Assembly (NCBI RefSeq): GCF_035920445.1
Contig: NZ_CP109162.1
Location: 5,146,001 to 5,210,000 of the forward strand
Source of the DNA: Nocardia sp. NBC_01730
GTDB lineage: Bacteria > Actinomycetota > Actinomycetes > Mycobacteriales > Mycobacteriaceae
Direction of reading: 5' to 3'
DNA: 64,000 nucleotides
The notes under the pieces are model-generated. The model had not been told where the DNA came from, did not search any database, and saw nothing but the letters and a program-made list of their open reading frames with translations. Position 1 is the stretch's first letter. Each line of letters starts with the position of its first letter. Of the stretch, positions 10,684 to 18,885 are shown piece by piece. Made by a program: the position numbers and the translations under genes.

Positions 10684-11580
10684 CTATGAGATTGCGTGCC
10701 AGATGGTTGCGGTATTACCCGTCTTCAGCGAATGGAAGCGACGGTGGAGCTCGACCGCCGCGGCGGGCTTGCTCGGCGCGAGCCGGATATAGGAAGCCAT
10801 GGAGTGGAGTTCAGTGATGTCGCGTAGCAATGTCCAGCCGGACCAGCCGAGTAGGTCGTAACCATAGGCGGCTGCGAACAGCTCACGATCACCCGCAGGT
10901 TGGTGGAAGTGGTCAGGTAGGCCGTTGACCAGGTCGAGCTCACGGGGACCAATGCAGCATTGGTCCCAGTCAATCAGTACCCACTGTCCGCGGTCCTGGA
11001 CTGCGTTCTCACTGTGGACGTCGACGTGAATCAGACCTTCTCCCAAAGGGAATCGGGTACGGCAAAACTCGGAAACCACTGTGTCGGCACGTTCCCGCAG
11101 CCAGGCCCGATCTGGACCCGCAAGTGCTGGCGCCGCTCGTTCGTCGTCAAGCGCTAAAGCCTCGAAGAGTCGCCGGAGCGGCTGATAATGCGGAACCGAA
11201 AACGCTGGCGCGGTGACGGCGTGTAGCCGCTGTACCAGCGCGCCGAGGTCTGCTGGACTGGGTTGGTCGTTCGAAGGACGATATGGCCAGAACGTCGCGA
11301 TCGCGTCGCTGGTTACCACGGGTTGCTGCCCGGTGAGCGGAGTCAGGGCAATCGGCTTCTCGGCATCCCCGAGCCAGCGCGTGACGGCGATCGCTGTGTC
11401 GGCACGTTCCCGCCGATAGGCGGTGTCGGGTGCCAAACGCGCGACCAGGTTTTGCTCAGGGAGTAGCCACACCGCGTTCGATCGGTGGTGCAGCAGCCGC
11501 GCGCCTTCGTCGTTGACACCGAACTTCTTGCACGCTGCCCGCAGCGCCTCGCGCCCCGGCAGCTCGCTGTCCGGTGTCAC
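10684..11580 (-). CDS. APH/choline-kinase-fold phosphotransferase
   Basis: A 298-residue protein of the aminoglycoside-phosphotransferase-like kinase superfamily. Brenner's motif appears as GLIHVDVHSENAV (catalytic Asp, metal-binding Asn) and the metal-binding loop as LIDWDQCCIGPRELDL. The N-terminus has the expected Lys-poor ATP region (NLVARLAPD). Such proteins phosphorylate small hydroxylated molecules; nothing shows it is a resistance gene. It overlaps the end of the XRE regulator gene by four bases, so the two are co-translated, an arrangement I recall as common in actinomycetes. It is the first gene inside the island after copy A of the repeat. Confidence 0.8.
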   Translation of the reverse strand: MTPDSELPGREALRAACKKFGVNDEGARLLHHRSNAVWLLPEQNLVARLAPDTAYRRERADTAIAVTRWLGDAEKPIALTPLTGQQPVVTSDAIATFWPYRPSNDQPSPADLGALVQRLHAVTAPAFSVPHYQPLRRLFEALALDDERAAPALAGPDRAWLRERADTVVSEFCRTRFPLGEGLIHVDVHSENAVQDRGQWVLIDWDQCCIGPRELDLVNGLPDHFHQPAGDRELFAAAYGYDLLGWSGWTLLRDITELHSMASYIRLAPSKPAAAVELHRRFHSLKTGNTATIWHAIS

Positions 11581-13034
11581 GAGGTGGCCGCGAGGGCCGC
11601 CCGAATTCCGTCACGCAGCTCGGCGACATACGCGTCGCTGTCGTGGTGTGCCGCGATGGCGTCCAGGTCGCGCAGCCGTACATAGCAACGCTGAGACGAC
11701 AGTTCGGTGATCGCCGTGATCGCGTCACGGCCATAGCTGGCCGCTGATTTGAAATCACCAGCCTGTAGACACGCACCGGCAAGGGTGGGCAGGACGACAG
11801 CACGGCTGCGCGCATGTTCTATCGCATGGCCGTTAACCGCGATCGACAGCCGTTCGATCGCCGTCGGTGCGAAATCTGGTTCCGAGAGCGATAGCAGATA
11901 CATCGAATGCCCTTGTTGTGCAGCGATTTCGGCGGATGTCACGAACCATGCCCATGGCGGCAGCGTGTCAGGGTCTGCGGACGTGTAGTGATCTTCCGAC
12001 TGTCCGATCGCCCGCTCGGTCGCTGCGATCTCGCTCAGCGACGCCCAGCACCAGCCCATCACGGCCGCAATATATCCGGCGGTGATCGTACTGACCGAAT
12101 GCTTTCGGTTGACCGCCGTCGACGAGGCCAGCTGTGCGAACTTCAGTGCTTCCCGCGGCCGCCGCAAGTGCAGTGACTGGTGCGCGATGTCCAGCAGAAT
12201 GCTGACCGTCAGATCTGTGCTACGCGGGTGGTCTTCACCGCAGTACGCCGTCTGCAGAGCGTAAGTCCACAGCTTGCGGGCCGAGTCGTGTTCTTCGATG
12301 TCGTAGGCGAGCCATCCAGCCATACTCGCCAGCTCGGCGGTGGCGATCCACAGTCGCGTGCGGACGTCGAAGGCGCATACCGCGCCCTCGAGCGCGCGGA
12401 CCTGGTGCAACTGGGTGAGTGCCGCTGTGCGGCACAGCCCCCCACCGTGCGCCAGATCCCATCGCCGGAAGCCATCGGTGATGGCCTCGATGGCATCGAC
12501 GTCTCCGGACCCGATGTGCGGCCGGGTAACTGGCTCGAGCCGTCCGGGAAGCAGTCCGCCCAGCCGTTCGAGTTCCGGGTGAAGGTGGGAACCGAGCGCT
12601 GCTGCGGTTACCAAGGTGATGAAGTCCCTACGTTCCATCCACGTCACCTCCTCGCTGGCCAGGCTACTCGGAGACTCGGAGTAGAACCCGAGGAGCGAAG
12701 CCGGGATGCCGAGAGCATCGGAGATCCGGGCAACCAGCTTGGCGCTGATCAGACGACGTTCACCCCGCTCTACCGCAGAGACCCGGGACTGGGTGAGGTC
12801 GAGCAACGCACCCAACTGCAGTTGTGAGAGGCCGGTCTGCTCGCGGACGGCAGCGAACACAACGCCGAAGTCATGGTCGGCCAATGCTTTGCGGATCGCG
12901 GGTACGTCGAAGAAGTCGGCGGGCAGTAACTTCTTGAATCCAGCGGCGCGAGCACAGGACGCACAGATGCTGCCGGTGTCTACTACCGGCAATGCCGCGC
13001 TGCATGCGCGGCAAATGCGTCCCCCAACACCCAT
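11577..13034 (-). CDS. XRE regulator with N-terminal zinc ribbon and TPR-like region
   Basis: The 485-residue protein starts with CRAC...CASC (a likely four-Cys zinc site, residues 8-27). A Cro/CI-type HTH follows (QTGLSQLQLGALLDLTQSRV, about residues 65-95), then an ERRDFITLVTAAALG hydrophobic segment and a long helical region resembling TPR repeats. This layout is shared by many actinobacterial regulators of secondary metabolism and conjugation. It diverges from the small genes beginning at 13346 and is the likely regulator of that promoter region. It pairs with the phosphotransferase gene by a 4-bp overlap. The other XRE protein in the window (23295) has the same RR-hydrophobic signature but no zinc ribbon. 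Confidence 0.85.
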   Translation of the reverse strand: MGVGGRICRACSAALPVVDTGSICASCARAAGFKKLLPADFFDVPAIRKALADHDFGVVFAAVREQTGLSQLQLGALLDLTQSRVSAVERGERRLISAKLVARISDALGIPASLLGFYSESPSSLASEEVTWMERRDFITLVTAAALGSHLHPELERLGGLLPGRLEPVTRPHIGSGDVDAIEAITDGFRRWDLAHGGGLCRTAALTQLHQVRALEGAVCAFDVRTRLWIATAELASMAGWLAYDIEEHDSARKLWTYALQTAYCGEDHPRSTDLTVSILLDIAHQSLHLRRPREALKFAQLASSTAVNRKHSVSTITAGYIAAVMGWCWASLSEIAATERAIGQSEDHYTSADPDTLPPWAWFVTSAEIAAQQGHSMYLLSLSEPDFAPTAIERLSIAVNGHAIEHARSRAVVLPTLAGACLQAGDFKSAASYGRDAITAITELSSQRCYVRLRDLDAIAAHHDSDAYVAELRDGIRAALAATS

Positions 13035-13345
13035 GTGTCCCCTTCAGCCGGATCAACCGCTGTTGTCATCAGCCTATGCGCCGAAACCTTCCCACGTGCT
13101 GAAACTCTCGATCCTTGGCCCAGAAGCGTTTGTTCTTGCCGGACCACAAGCTCCACTGGGGCTAGCCCTATTGGGCGTTGGGATCGCGAGTCGCAGAACG
13201 GAATCTGGAGCCAGCACACCCAGCGCCAAGGCTCCGATCCTCCTTCTCGGATCCGCGGAAGCCTGCTGAACGAGGCCATCCTTGGTCCGAACTCGTTTGG
13301 CCCCAGCCCGGTGTGCTCCCGAACCCAACCCTTGGGAGACATGAC

Positions 13346-13525
13346 ATGCCGACGTTGATGAGCGCCTATGACCGGTGGGAGATAGAGCACCGCGACTGCG
13401 GCGTACAGCCCGTCCTGACGGACCCCGTGCGAGCGCGGTTCGTGCTCTCAAAACATGCAGGACACGGGCCGACATGCAAGCAGTACGTCGCCGCGCTCGG
13501 CCTTGTGTCCTCGATCCTCGATTGA
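13346..13525 (+). CDS. Small HAGHG-motif protein (copy 1)
   Basis: I do not recognise a named family. The 59-residue product contains HRDC, RARF and HAGHGPTCKQYVAA, and the 62-residue product of 22851-23039 shares RDC, P, RARF, HAGHG, C, QY and AA at matching spacing. Both have two invariant cysteines and a His-Gly-His core that could bind metal; this is inference. GGGAG lies seven bases before ATG 13346. It is divergent from the XRE regulator gene and followed by a small membrane protein gene, exactly as in the second copy. Confidence 0.65.
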   Translation: MPTLMSAYDRWEIEHRDCGVQPVLTDPVRARFVLSKHAGHGPTCKQYVAALGLVSSILD

Positions 13526-13578
13526 TCCACGATGACGGCCGCGCAAGCTGGGTACCTGGTGTTTCCGACATCGAGGCG

Positions 13579-13890
13579 ATGACCATGGGTGCGGAAATAT
13601 TCGGCGCCCTGTTCGCAATGCTGCTGTGCGCCGCCGGGATCACCGCCGCGGCCTACCTCCTCCCACTCGGGGATGACGACCTGGACTCGGCGCAGACCGA
13701 CGACGACAAGCCACCGGTCCAGCCGTTCGCGGTGCTCCAAGCACGCCTGGATCGAGAACTCAGCGGCGACCACCACCCGGCGGCGCGCACCCGCCGCCGC
13801 CCGAAACCCTCCGATGAAAGGAAAACCCTTGCAGCCAAAGGCAATCGGACTGCTGCGCCTGGACGTCACCGACGACAGAAGGCGCGATGA
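13579..13890 (+). CDS. Small single-TM protein with basic tail
   Basis: The product has 103 residues. Residues 3-28 form one hydrophobic helix (FGALFAMLLCAAGITAAAYL). An acidic stretch follows (GDDDLDSAQTDDD), then PPVQPF and a strongly basic C-terminus rich in Arg and Lys. The position after the HAGHG-motif gene, the helix ending in LLP and the PP-x-x-PF element match the protein at 22578-22844, so the two are probably distant relatives. Its 3' end overlaps the next gene by 62 bases, which is unusual and could mean the basic tail is not entirely real. Function unknown. Confidence 0.5.
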   Translation: MTMGAEIFGALFAMLLCAAGITAAAYLLPLGDDDLDSAQTDDDKPPVQPFAVLQARLDRELSGDHHPAARTRRRPKPSDERKTLAAKGNRTAAPGRHRRQKAR

Positions 13891-14122
13891 GCAAGTGATC
13901 GGCGACCTTGTCCGTCGGGGCGGCTACGCCTTCGCGGGGTTGCTCACCATCCAGCCGGACACCTACATGCCGACAACGCTGGTGGTTCACACGGTGCACA
14001 GGGTCGAGGCGGCTGCGATCGTCACACCGGATCTTGCGCATTTCGGTGGGGCCGCACGGGCAGTCAGTCTGGCGTGCGAACTGGTGACTCCAGGCGGGAC
14101 CGTGCCGCGCTCCAGCCGGTAG
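13829..14122 (+). CDS. Resolvase-fold-like small protein
   Basis: About 97 residues (KAIGLLRLDVTDD at the N-terminus, TPDLAHFGG near residue 70) resemble the N-terminal fold of serine recombinases as found in stand-alone actinobacterial small proteins. The catalytic serine of the resolvase motif (Y-x-R-V-S) is replaced (LLRLDVT), so recombinase activity is unlikely. TTG 13829 is preferred because AAAGGA precedes it by six bases; ATG 13814 covers that site. It may have a binding or regulatory role in the module; family assignment is tentative. The 223 bp from here to the next gene hold no convincing gene. Confidence 0.5.
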   Translation: MQPKAIGLLRLDVTDDRRRDEQVIGDLVRRGGYAFAGLLTIQPDTYMPTTLVVHTVHRVEAAAIVTPDLAHFGGAARAVSLACELVTPGGTVPRSSR

Positions 14123-14345
14123 CCAGCGTGGGCGGGCGTCTACGTCGCGGCAGACAGCCAGCTAGCCGAGCGCTGGTGCTAGGCGCACGTCATGGGCTTG
14201 ACCATCGAGCGCGCCGCCCAGCTACGCGCAACATCCATCGAAACCACGCACCCGACGACTGCCTGGTGCGCCTGGCAGCGGCGCTGCTGCTGGCGGAGAC
14301 CGACCCCAGGTAGTCGGAATTATCCACGCAAACAAGGGAATAACG

Positions 14346-15668
14346 ATGTATCCATACAATGCGAGCCGATCGGCCGAGGGAAGCGATTCACCTATCGAGC
14401 CGACCGGGCGGCTACTGCGCCTAGTCATCGATGCTGTCAACGAATGCAACTTGCGGTGCAAGTACTGCCACCCCGGTGAGGTGTGGTTGCAGCAGCAGTT
14501 GCCGGTGGCCGAAGTTCGGCAGGCACTTGACGCCGCCGAGCAGTCCGGAATCCTGGAAGTCGTTCTGACCGGCGGCGAAATCACCATGCACAACGACTTG
14601 CAAGGGATTCTGGAAGCCACCCACGGACTCGAACGCTGCGCATCGACGCTGATCACAAACGCAACAACGATCACCCCCACGACACAGGCACGCCTTGAAG
14701 CTTCTAACCTCGCGCGCATCTGTACCAGCGTCGACGGAGTGACGAACGAGTTGCACGGCTCAGCCCGCGGCAAGAATCTGCCGAAGGTACTCGAAGGGCT
14801 GCGGCGGCTGCATGACACCGGAAAACCGATCACGGTCGTCACCGTTGTGCACCAGGGTAATTGGGAACGCGTGATCGAGCTGACCGCGTATTTGGCCGCT
14901 CATCAGCTGGCCGGACAGCATCACCTGTGCGCACCGAGCTTTTCGGGTCAAGCGCGCGAACACTACCCAGGACTTGCGTTGCGTGAAAGAGACTTTTATC
15001 GCGTGCAGTCTCTGGTCGATCAGCACCATCGGCAGATGCTCAACCGGGGCGTGTATCTGACGTTCAATTCGTTCTGGCCCGCTACCGGTCTGTCCAGCGA
15101 CATCACGAATCCGGGGCGATCCATCACCCTGCAGCAACTGTCCGAGCAGGTCAAGGACACGTTGTGCAATATTCGACCCAACGGCGAGTTCCGGCTTCAG
15201 GCAAGCACGTGGGGCCGCGAAATGGTCGGAAACGCTGTCGTCGGATCTGTTCACACGCAGAATGTTTCGGATCTGTTGATGTCGGCCGAGTCGCTCCTGG
15301 CGACGGGTTCGGCGCTGCAGCTGCCGCGCGAGACCGAAGCGCGCCATAAGTTCCAAGTCGGCGACGATGCGGACCGGGAGGCCACGCAACATCTGATCGG
15401 CCGTGTCGACGGACCGCCGCCTGCGGTGGACATGATCCCGATCACCAGCGTTGACGGACATTGGCTGATGAGCAACAGCCTCGATCCGGCTGCCGTCGCG
15501 GCCCGGCTGCGGGCTGCACCGACCGACCATCGGATCACACGGCATCCGACCGGGCAGGTTCTGGTGTTCGACCGGCCGCGATCGTTGGTCACGCTGCTCC
15601 GTACGGAGGAATGGCCGATAGTTCTCGATGAGCTGGCGGGCGCGGCAACCGAATCTGTGCTGTCATGA
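14346..15668 (+). CDS. Radical SAM enzyme with partial SPASM-like region
   Basis: The 440-residue product has the [4Fe-4S] motif C34-x3-C38-x2-C41 (NECNLRCKYC) followed by VVLTGGEITMH, the SAM-binding GGE motif. After the barrel, TLCNIRPNGEFRL looks like the first part of a SPASM/twitch domain, but the remaining cysteines are missing. The last 70 or so residues (from about 370, with SVDGHWLMSNS and GQVLVFDRPRSL) are a domain I cannot name. It shares ATGA with the next radical SAM gene, so both are one unit. No substrate is apparent; a peptide, a nucleoside or a sugar are all open. AGGGAA precedes the ATG. Confidence 0.85.
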   Translation: MYPYNASRSAEGSDSPIEPTGRLLRLVIDAVNECNLRCKYCHPGEVWLQQQLPVAEVRQALDAAEQSGILEVVLTGGEITMHNDLQGILEATHGLERCASTLITNATTITPTTQARLEASNLARICTSVDGVTNELHGSARGKNLPKVLEGLRRLHDTGKPITVVTVVHQGNWERVIELTAYLAAHQLAGQHHLCAPSFSGQAREHYPGLALRERDFYRVQSLVDQHHRQMLNRGVYLTFNSFWPATGLSSDITNPGRSITLQQLSEQVKDTLCNIRPNGEFRLQASTWGREMVGNAVVGSVHTQNVSDLLMSAESLLATGSALQLPRETEARHKFQVGDDADREATQHLIGRVDGPPPAVDMIPITSVDGHWLMSNSLDPAAVAARLRAAPTDHRITRHPTGQVLVFDRPRSLVTLLRTEEWPIVLDELAGAATESVLS

Positions 15669-17077
15669 CCGCCGCAGTAGTCCAAACGGCGTATCGGATA
15701 ATGCACGCAGATGAGACACTGGCGCACATCTATGCCGAGGCTGTGCGCGGTGCACCTGCCGATGAGCTGGTCCGGGCCGTGCTGCTGTGTCACCTGGCCG
15801 AGCCGTCCACCCCGGCGACGCGGCTGGCCGAAGACCTTGGTGTCAGCCTCGACACGGTGCGCGCCGGGTACCGCGCATGTCAGGGCAGCGCGGCTGTGGC
15901 TCGGCTAGTGAATTCGCTGTACTACCCCCACCGCATGCGGTGGTCGTTCGCGACTGCGACGGTGCAGGAATGGCAGCGAGTTCCAGAACGCCCCGAGCGG
16001 ATTCGGGCGCACGAACCGGTGCTATCGGAGACGGTGGAAATCCACCCGACTCGCGGCACCTGCAACTATCGCTGCGCGATGTGTCTTTGGTCGGATCAGG
16101 ACCAACTCACCTACGCCACCAAGCAGCTCGACACCAGCGGCCTGATGACCGGCGACGAGTGGGTTCGCGTGCTGAGCGAGCTTCGCGCGAACGGTGTTTG
16201 CCGCCTTGCCGTCTCCGGGGGCGGTGAAGCACTGATCAACCCGGATCTGCCTGCCATCCTGACCAGCGCGGCCGACCTGGGATTCGAGATCCATGTGTAT
16301 ACAACGGGATTCAGCATCCGCCCAGGCGGCCCGTTGTTCGATGCGCTGCTGCGTTGCCACCGCATTCGGTTCAGCATCCACTCACCTGAGCCCGCCAACT
16401 ATGACCGCATCGCCGGCACCCAGCCACGCCAACACGCACTCGACAGGGTGGTGCGCAACCTCGGCGCGCTACTGGCGGACCGCAATGTATTTCCCAATGT
16501 TGGAATCGGTTTCGTGATCCAACCGTTCAATCACAGCCAGATCGAAGCCATGGTCGATTTCGCGGCAGACACCGGCGCCGACTGGCTCGACCTGCGGAAA
16601 GATGAGGTCGACGTAACCGCCGGTCTGACGGCCGATCAGCTCGAGCTCGTACGCAGCCAGCTGCGCGCCGTCCGGCGTCGCCCCAGAGGTATCCGGATCG
16701 ACCTCGGGGACGAACTGGTCGCGATCGCCAACGGCCAGATCCCGGATCGTTCGCGCACCTCTGAATGTCTCGGCCGCTACTTCCGGCCGACCATCGGCGC
16801 GTACGGGCACCTCACACCCTGCGACCTCAAGGCCGAACCGCGATTCGCGCGCACCGGCCATGACCTCGGCTCAGTGAAACACTCGCGCATCCTCGATGTG
16901 GTTGCGGTGTCGTCCGTCCGCCGAATCCCGGACGACTGCGCCCAGTGCATGCCGAGTTCGCGGACCGGCAACTTGATAGTGCACAAGCTGCTCGATGATC
17001 TCGCGGCCGGGATCGGCCTGGACGACCAGCCGTTCCTAGCGTCGCAGGCGTTGTGTGATCGCGGTTCGCAGGACTGA
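15665..17077 (+). CDS. Radical SAM enzyme with HTH-like N-terminus and SPASM-like C-terminus
   Basis: The 470-residue product begins with about 75 residues that read like a winged-helix/HTH (ATRLAEDLGVSLDTVRAGYR). The radical SAM core follows with C133-x3-C137-x2-C140 (GTCNYRCAMC) and LAVSGGGEALI. The C-terminus carries further cysteines (SECLGRYF, TPCDLKAEP, DDCAQC) in the order expected of an auxiliary-cluster SPASM/twitch domain. It is translationally coupled to the preceding radical SAM gene. Its last 42 bases overlap the end of the convergent glycosyltransferase gene. Two radical SAM enzymes in tandem suggest a modification pathway; the substrate is unknown. Confidence 0.85.
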   Translation: MTAAVVQTAYRIMHADETLAHIYAEAVRGAPADELVRAVLLCHLAEPSTPATRLAEDLGVSLDTVRAGYRACQGSAAVARLVNSLYYPHRMRWSFATATVQEWQRVPERPERIRAHEPVLSETVEIHPTRGTCNYRCAMCLWSDQDQLTYATKQLDTSGLMTGDEWVRVLSELRANGVCRLAVSGGGEALINPDLPAILTSAADLGFEIHVYTTGFSIRPGGPLFDALLRCHRIRFSIHSPEPANYDRIAGTQPRQHALDRVVRNLGALLADRNVFPNVGIGFVIQPFNHSQIEAMVDFAADTGADWLDLRKDEVDVTAGLTADQLELVRSQLRAVRRRPRGIRIDLGDELVAIANGQIPDRSRTSECLGRYFRPTIGAYGHLTPCDLKAEPRFARTGHDLGSVKHSRILDVVAVSSVRRIPDDCAQCMPSSRTGNLIVHKLLDDLAAGIGLDDQPFLASQALCDRGSQD

Positions 17078-17908
17078 CGCTGCGCCCCGCACCACCAGGC
17101 CCGCCGCGACTAGCGGCGCGAACAGCAGCCACGGCGAGCCTTGGTGGTAGTCGCAGTAGAACCGCAGTGCGCTGCGGTGGTGGCTGCGGATCTTGCGAAA
17201 CGGGGCCGAGCGCATGCTGCCGCCTTCGCGGTGACGGATCTCGACGCCGGGGTCCAGCACAACCTTCCAGCCGCCGCGGTGCATATCGAGTGCCATCTTG
17301 GTTTCTTCGAAGTAGAGGAAATATCGGGTGTCGAACCCGCCTACTGCGTCGAACGCACTGCGCCGAAACAGCATGCAGCAGCCGGAGATCCAGTCGACGT
17401 CGCTGACCGTGGTGACGGGATCGCCGAAATACGCGCGCGTCGCGGGATTGCTGGGCCACACACCGCCGAGCAACGCGTGCGCTATACCCACTGCGAGCGA
17501 CGGGAACCGACGCCCGGTCGGGTAGGGCGATCCATCCAACCGGGCCACTCGCGGACCGATCATCCCGATTGCCTCGTCGGTTAGGGCGGTCTCCACAAGC
17601 GCGGCTATCGAATCCGGGGCGAGGTGCGTATCAGGGTTGGCGACCAGAATCCATTCGGCATTCGTTGCCGCTGCGCCTTGGTTGATTGCAGCGGCCAATC
17701 CGACGTTCTTGCTGTTACGGATGACCTTCCCGCCGAACTCGTCGACGATATCGGCGCTGCGATCGGTCGAGGTGTTATCGACACCGATCACCTCGAGTGC
17801 CAACGGCTCGACCGCCGCCGGTAGCGATTCCAAGAACGGCGGCAGGTCCTCGGCACTTTGATAGGTCACCAGGACAAGACCGACAGTCTTCTCATCACGA
17901 GCGGGCAT
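17036..17908 (-). CDS. GT2-family glycosyltransferase (rhamnosyltransferase-like)
   Basis: The 290-residue GT-A protein has VGLVLVTYQSAEDL at the start, VDNTSTD, KNVGLAAAINQG and ANPDTHL, where the Asp sits at the usual metal/nucleotide-sugar site, and SGCCMLFRR. A hydrophobic C-terminal segment (LLFAPLVAAGLVVRGAAS) suggests membrane association. The pattern matches WbbL-type rhamnosyltransferases, though sugar and acceptor are not defined. ATG 17908 is chosen because the conserved fold begins right there; upstream in-frame starts would run into the duplicated ligase sequence. It points toward the radical SAM genes and overlaps the second by 42 bases. It differs from MftF elsewhere in the window. 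Confidence 0.8.
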   Translation of the reverse strand: MPARDEKTVGLVLVTYQSAEDLPPFLESLPAAVEPLALEVIGVDNTSTDRSADIVDEFGGKVIRNSKNVGLAAAINQGAAATNAEWILVANPDTHLAPDSIAALVETALTDEAIGMIGPRVARLDGSPYPTGRRFPSLAVGIAHALLGGVWPSNPATRAYFGDPVTTVSDVDWISGCCMLFRRSAFDAVGGFDTRYFLYFEETKMALDMHRGGWKVVLDPGVEIRHREGGSMRSAPFRKIRSHHRSALRFYCDYHQGSPWLLFAPLVAAGLVVRGAASVLRTAITQRLRR

Positions 17909-18006
17909 GCCCGCGAACCTAGCAGGTACGAAACCGTGGCGCTGCCCCGATGCTGGACACAGCTTCTCCGACATCTCGACCGCCCCGACCAGCAACTACA
18001 GACTTG

Positions 18007-18576
18007 TTCGGCGACCACGTCCAGATGTCCTCGATCAGGCGTGGCACCGACGTAGTGAACGGAAAGCGCTATCACGACGCATATTTCGACACCTACCCCG
18101 GCATATGGCGGCACGGCGACTGGATCACCATCACCGACCGGCACAGCGTGATCGTGCACGGCCGCTCCGACTCCACACTCAACCGGCACGGCATCCGGAT
18201 GGGCAGCGCCGACATCTACCAGTCCGTCGAACGCCTACCCGAAATCGCCGAAGCCCTGGTGATCGGCGCCGAACAACCCGACGGCGGATACTGGATGCCA
18301 CTGTTCGTAGTCCTCACACCCGGCACCGAACTCACCGACGAACTGAAATCACGGATCAACACCACCATCCGAACCGAAGTGTCCCCACGCCACGTCCCGG
18401 ACGAGATCATCCTCGCCCCCGGCATCCCACACACCCGCACCGGCAAGAAACTGGAAGTGCCCATCAAGAAACTATTCCAGGGCGCCGATCCGGCCCGCGT
18501 CGTCGAACGCAGCGCAGTCGACAACCCCGACCTGCTCGACTGGTACGCGACCCAGCAGCCACGCCCTGCGGGGTGA
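18007..18576 (+). pseudogene. Acetoacetate-CoA ligase 3' fragment
   Basis: This is a truncated copy of the ligase gene at 8528-10477. A first block (18007-18057) matches 9730-9779 imperfectly. About 180 bp are then missing, and the rest is almost identical to 9960-10447 before a different ending, ATQQPRPAG. The reading frame stays open and could make a 208-residue protein, but it lacks the AMP-binding P-loop and most of the enzyme. A plausible reading is that this end is the original chromosomal 3' end of the gene, separated by insertion of the island. Confidence 0.85.
18059..18546 (+). repeat. 488-bp direct repeat, copy B
   Basis: Near-identical partner of 9960-10447 (two substitutions, at 18316 and 18528) in direct orientation, offset by 8099 bp. 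Together the copies bracket the island holding the radical SAM genes. Confidence 0.95.
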
Positions 18577-18581
18577 AAATT

Positions 18582-18622
18582 GTGGCTATAATTTCATACA
18601 AATATATGGCCACAAGAGGAGG
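18582..18622 (+). promoter_or_regulatory. vapBC promoter/operator
   Basis: GTGGC at 18582 and GCCAC at 18609-18613 form an imperfect dyad around an AT-rich centre. It contains a perfect -10 hexamer TATAAT (18587-18592). AGAGGAGG at 18615-18622 is a strong ribosome binding site eight bases before vapB. The dyad over the -10 fits autorepression by the antitoxin-toxin complex, which is inferred. No good -35 is seen. Confidence 0.55.
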
Positions 18623-18630
18623 CTGTTGCC

Positions 18631-18885
18631 ATGGACGTCGGAATTCGAGAACTGCGAGATAGCCTCAGTCGACACCTGGCAGAGGTTCGATCAGGACACA
18701 CGGTGACGGTTACCGATCACGGGCAGCCGATCGCCCGCATCGTTCCGGTCGGCCGCCTGACACGGCTGGAACAGCTCCGTAGCGAAGGACGCATTCAACC
18801 TGCGCGCGAGAATAAGCAGCCAGCGCCTGAACCGATCCACGGGAACGGCGTCGTCAGTGAGCTCATCGAGGAACAGCGCCGGTGA
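18631..18885 (+). CDS. vapB: Phd/YefM-family antitoxin
   Basis: The 84-residue product has the typical N-terminal DNA-binding part (VGIRELRDSLSRHLAEVRSG, then VTVTDHGQPIARIVPV). Its disordered charged C-terminus would wrap the toxin. Its stop overlaps the GTG of the PIN-domain gene (GTGA), the usual coupled layout. It lies just outside copy B of the repeat, so it probably flanked the ligase gene before the island arrived. Confidence 0.9.
   Translation: MDVGIRELRDSLSRHLAEVRSGHTVTVTDHGQPIARIVPVGRLTRLEQLRSEGRIQPARENKQPAPEPIHGNGVVSELIEEQRR

Noticed and set aside
10684..11580. The phosphotransferase as an aminoglycoside-resistance gene.
   Set aside because: Only the general kinase motifs are visible; such proteins paired with XRE regulators are common and usually not resistance determinants.
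13346..13525. The 59-residue HAGHG protein as a precursor peptide for the radical SAM enzymes.
   Set aside because: A homologue at 22851-23039 stands beside an XRE gene with no radical SAM gene near, and the conserved residues spread over the whole length rather than a C-terminal core.
18007..18576. The second ligase frame as a functional enzyme.
   Set aside because: It lacks the P-loop and about two thirds of the protein, with an internal deletion relative to the full gene.
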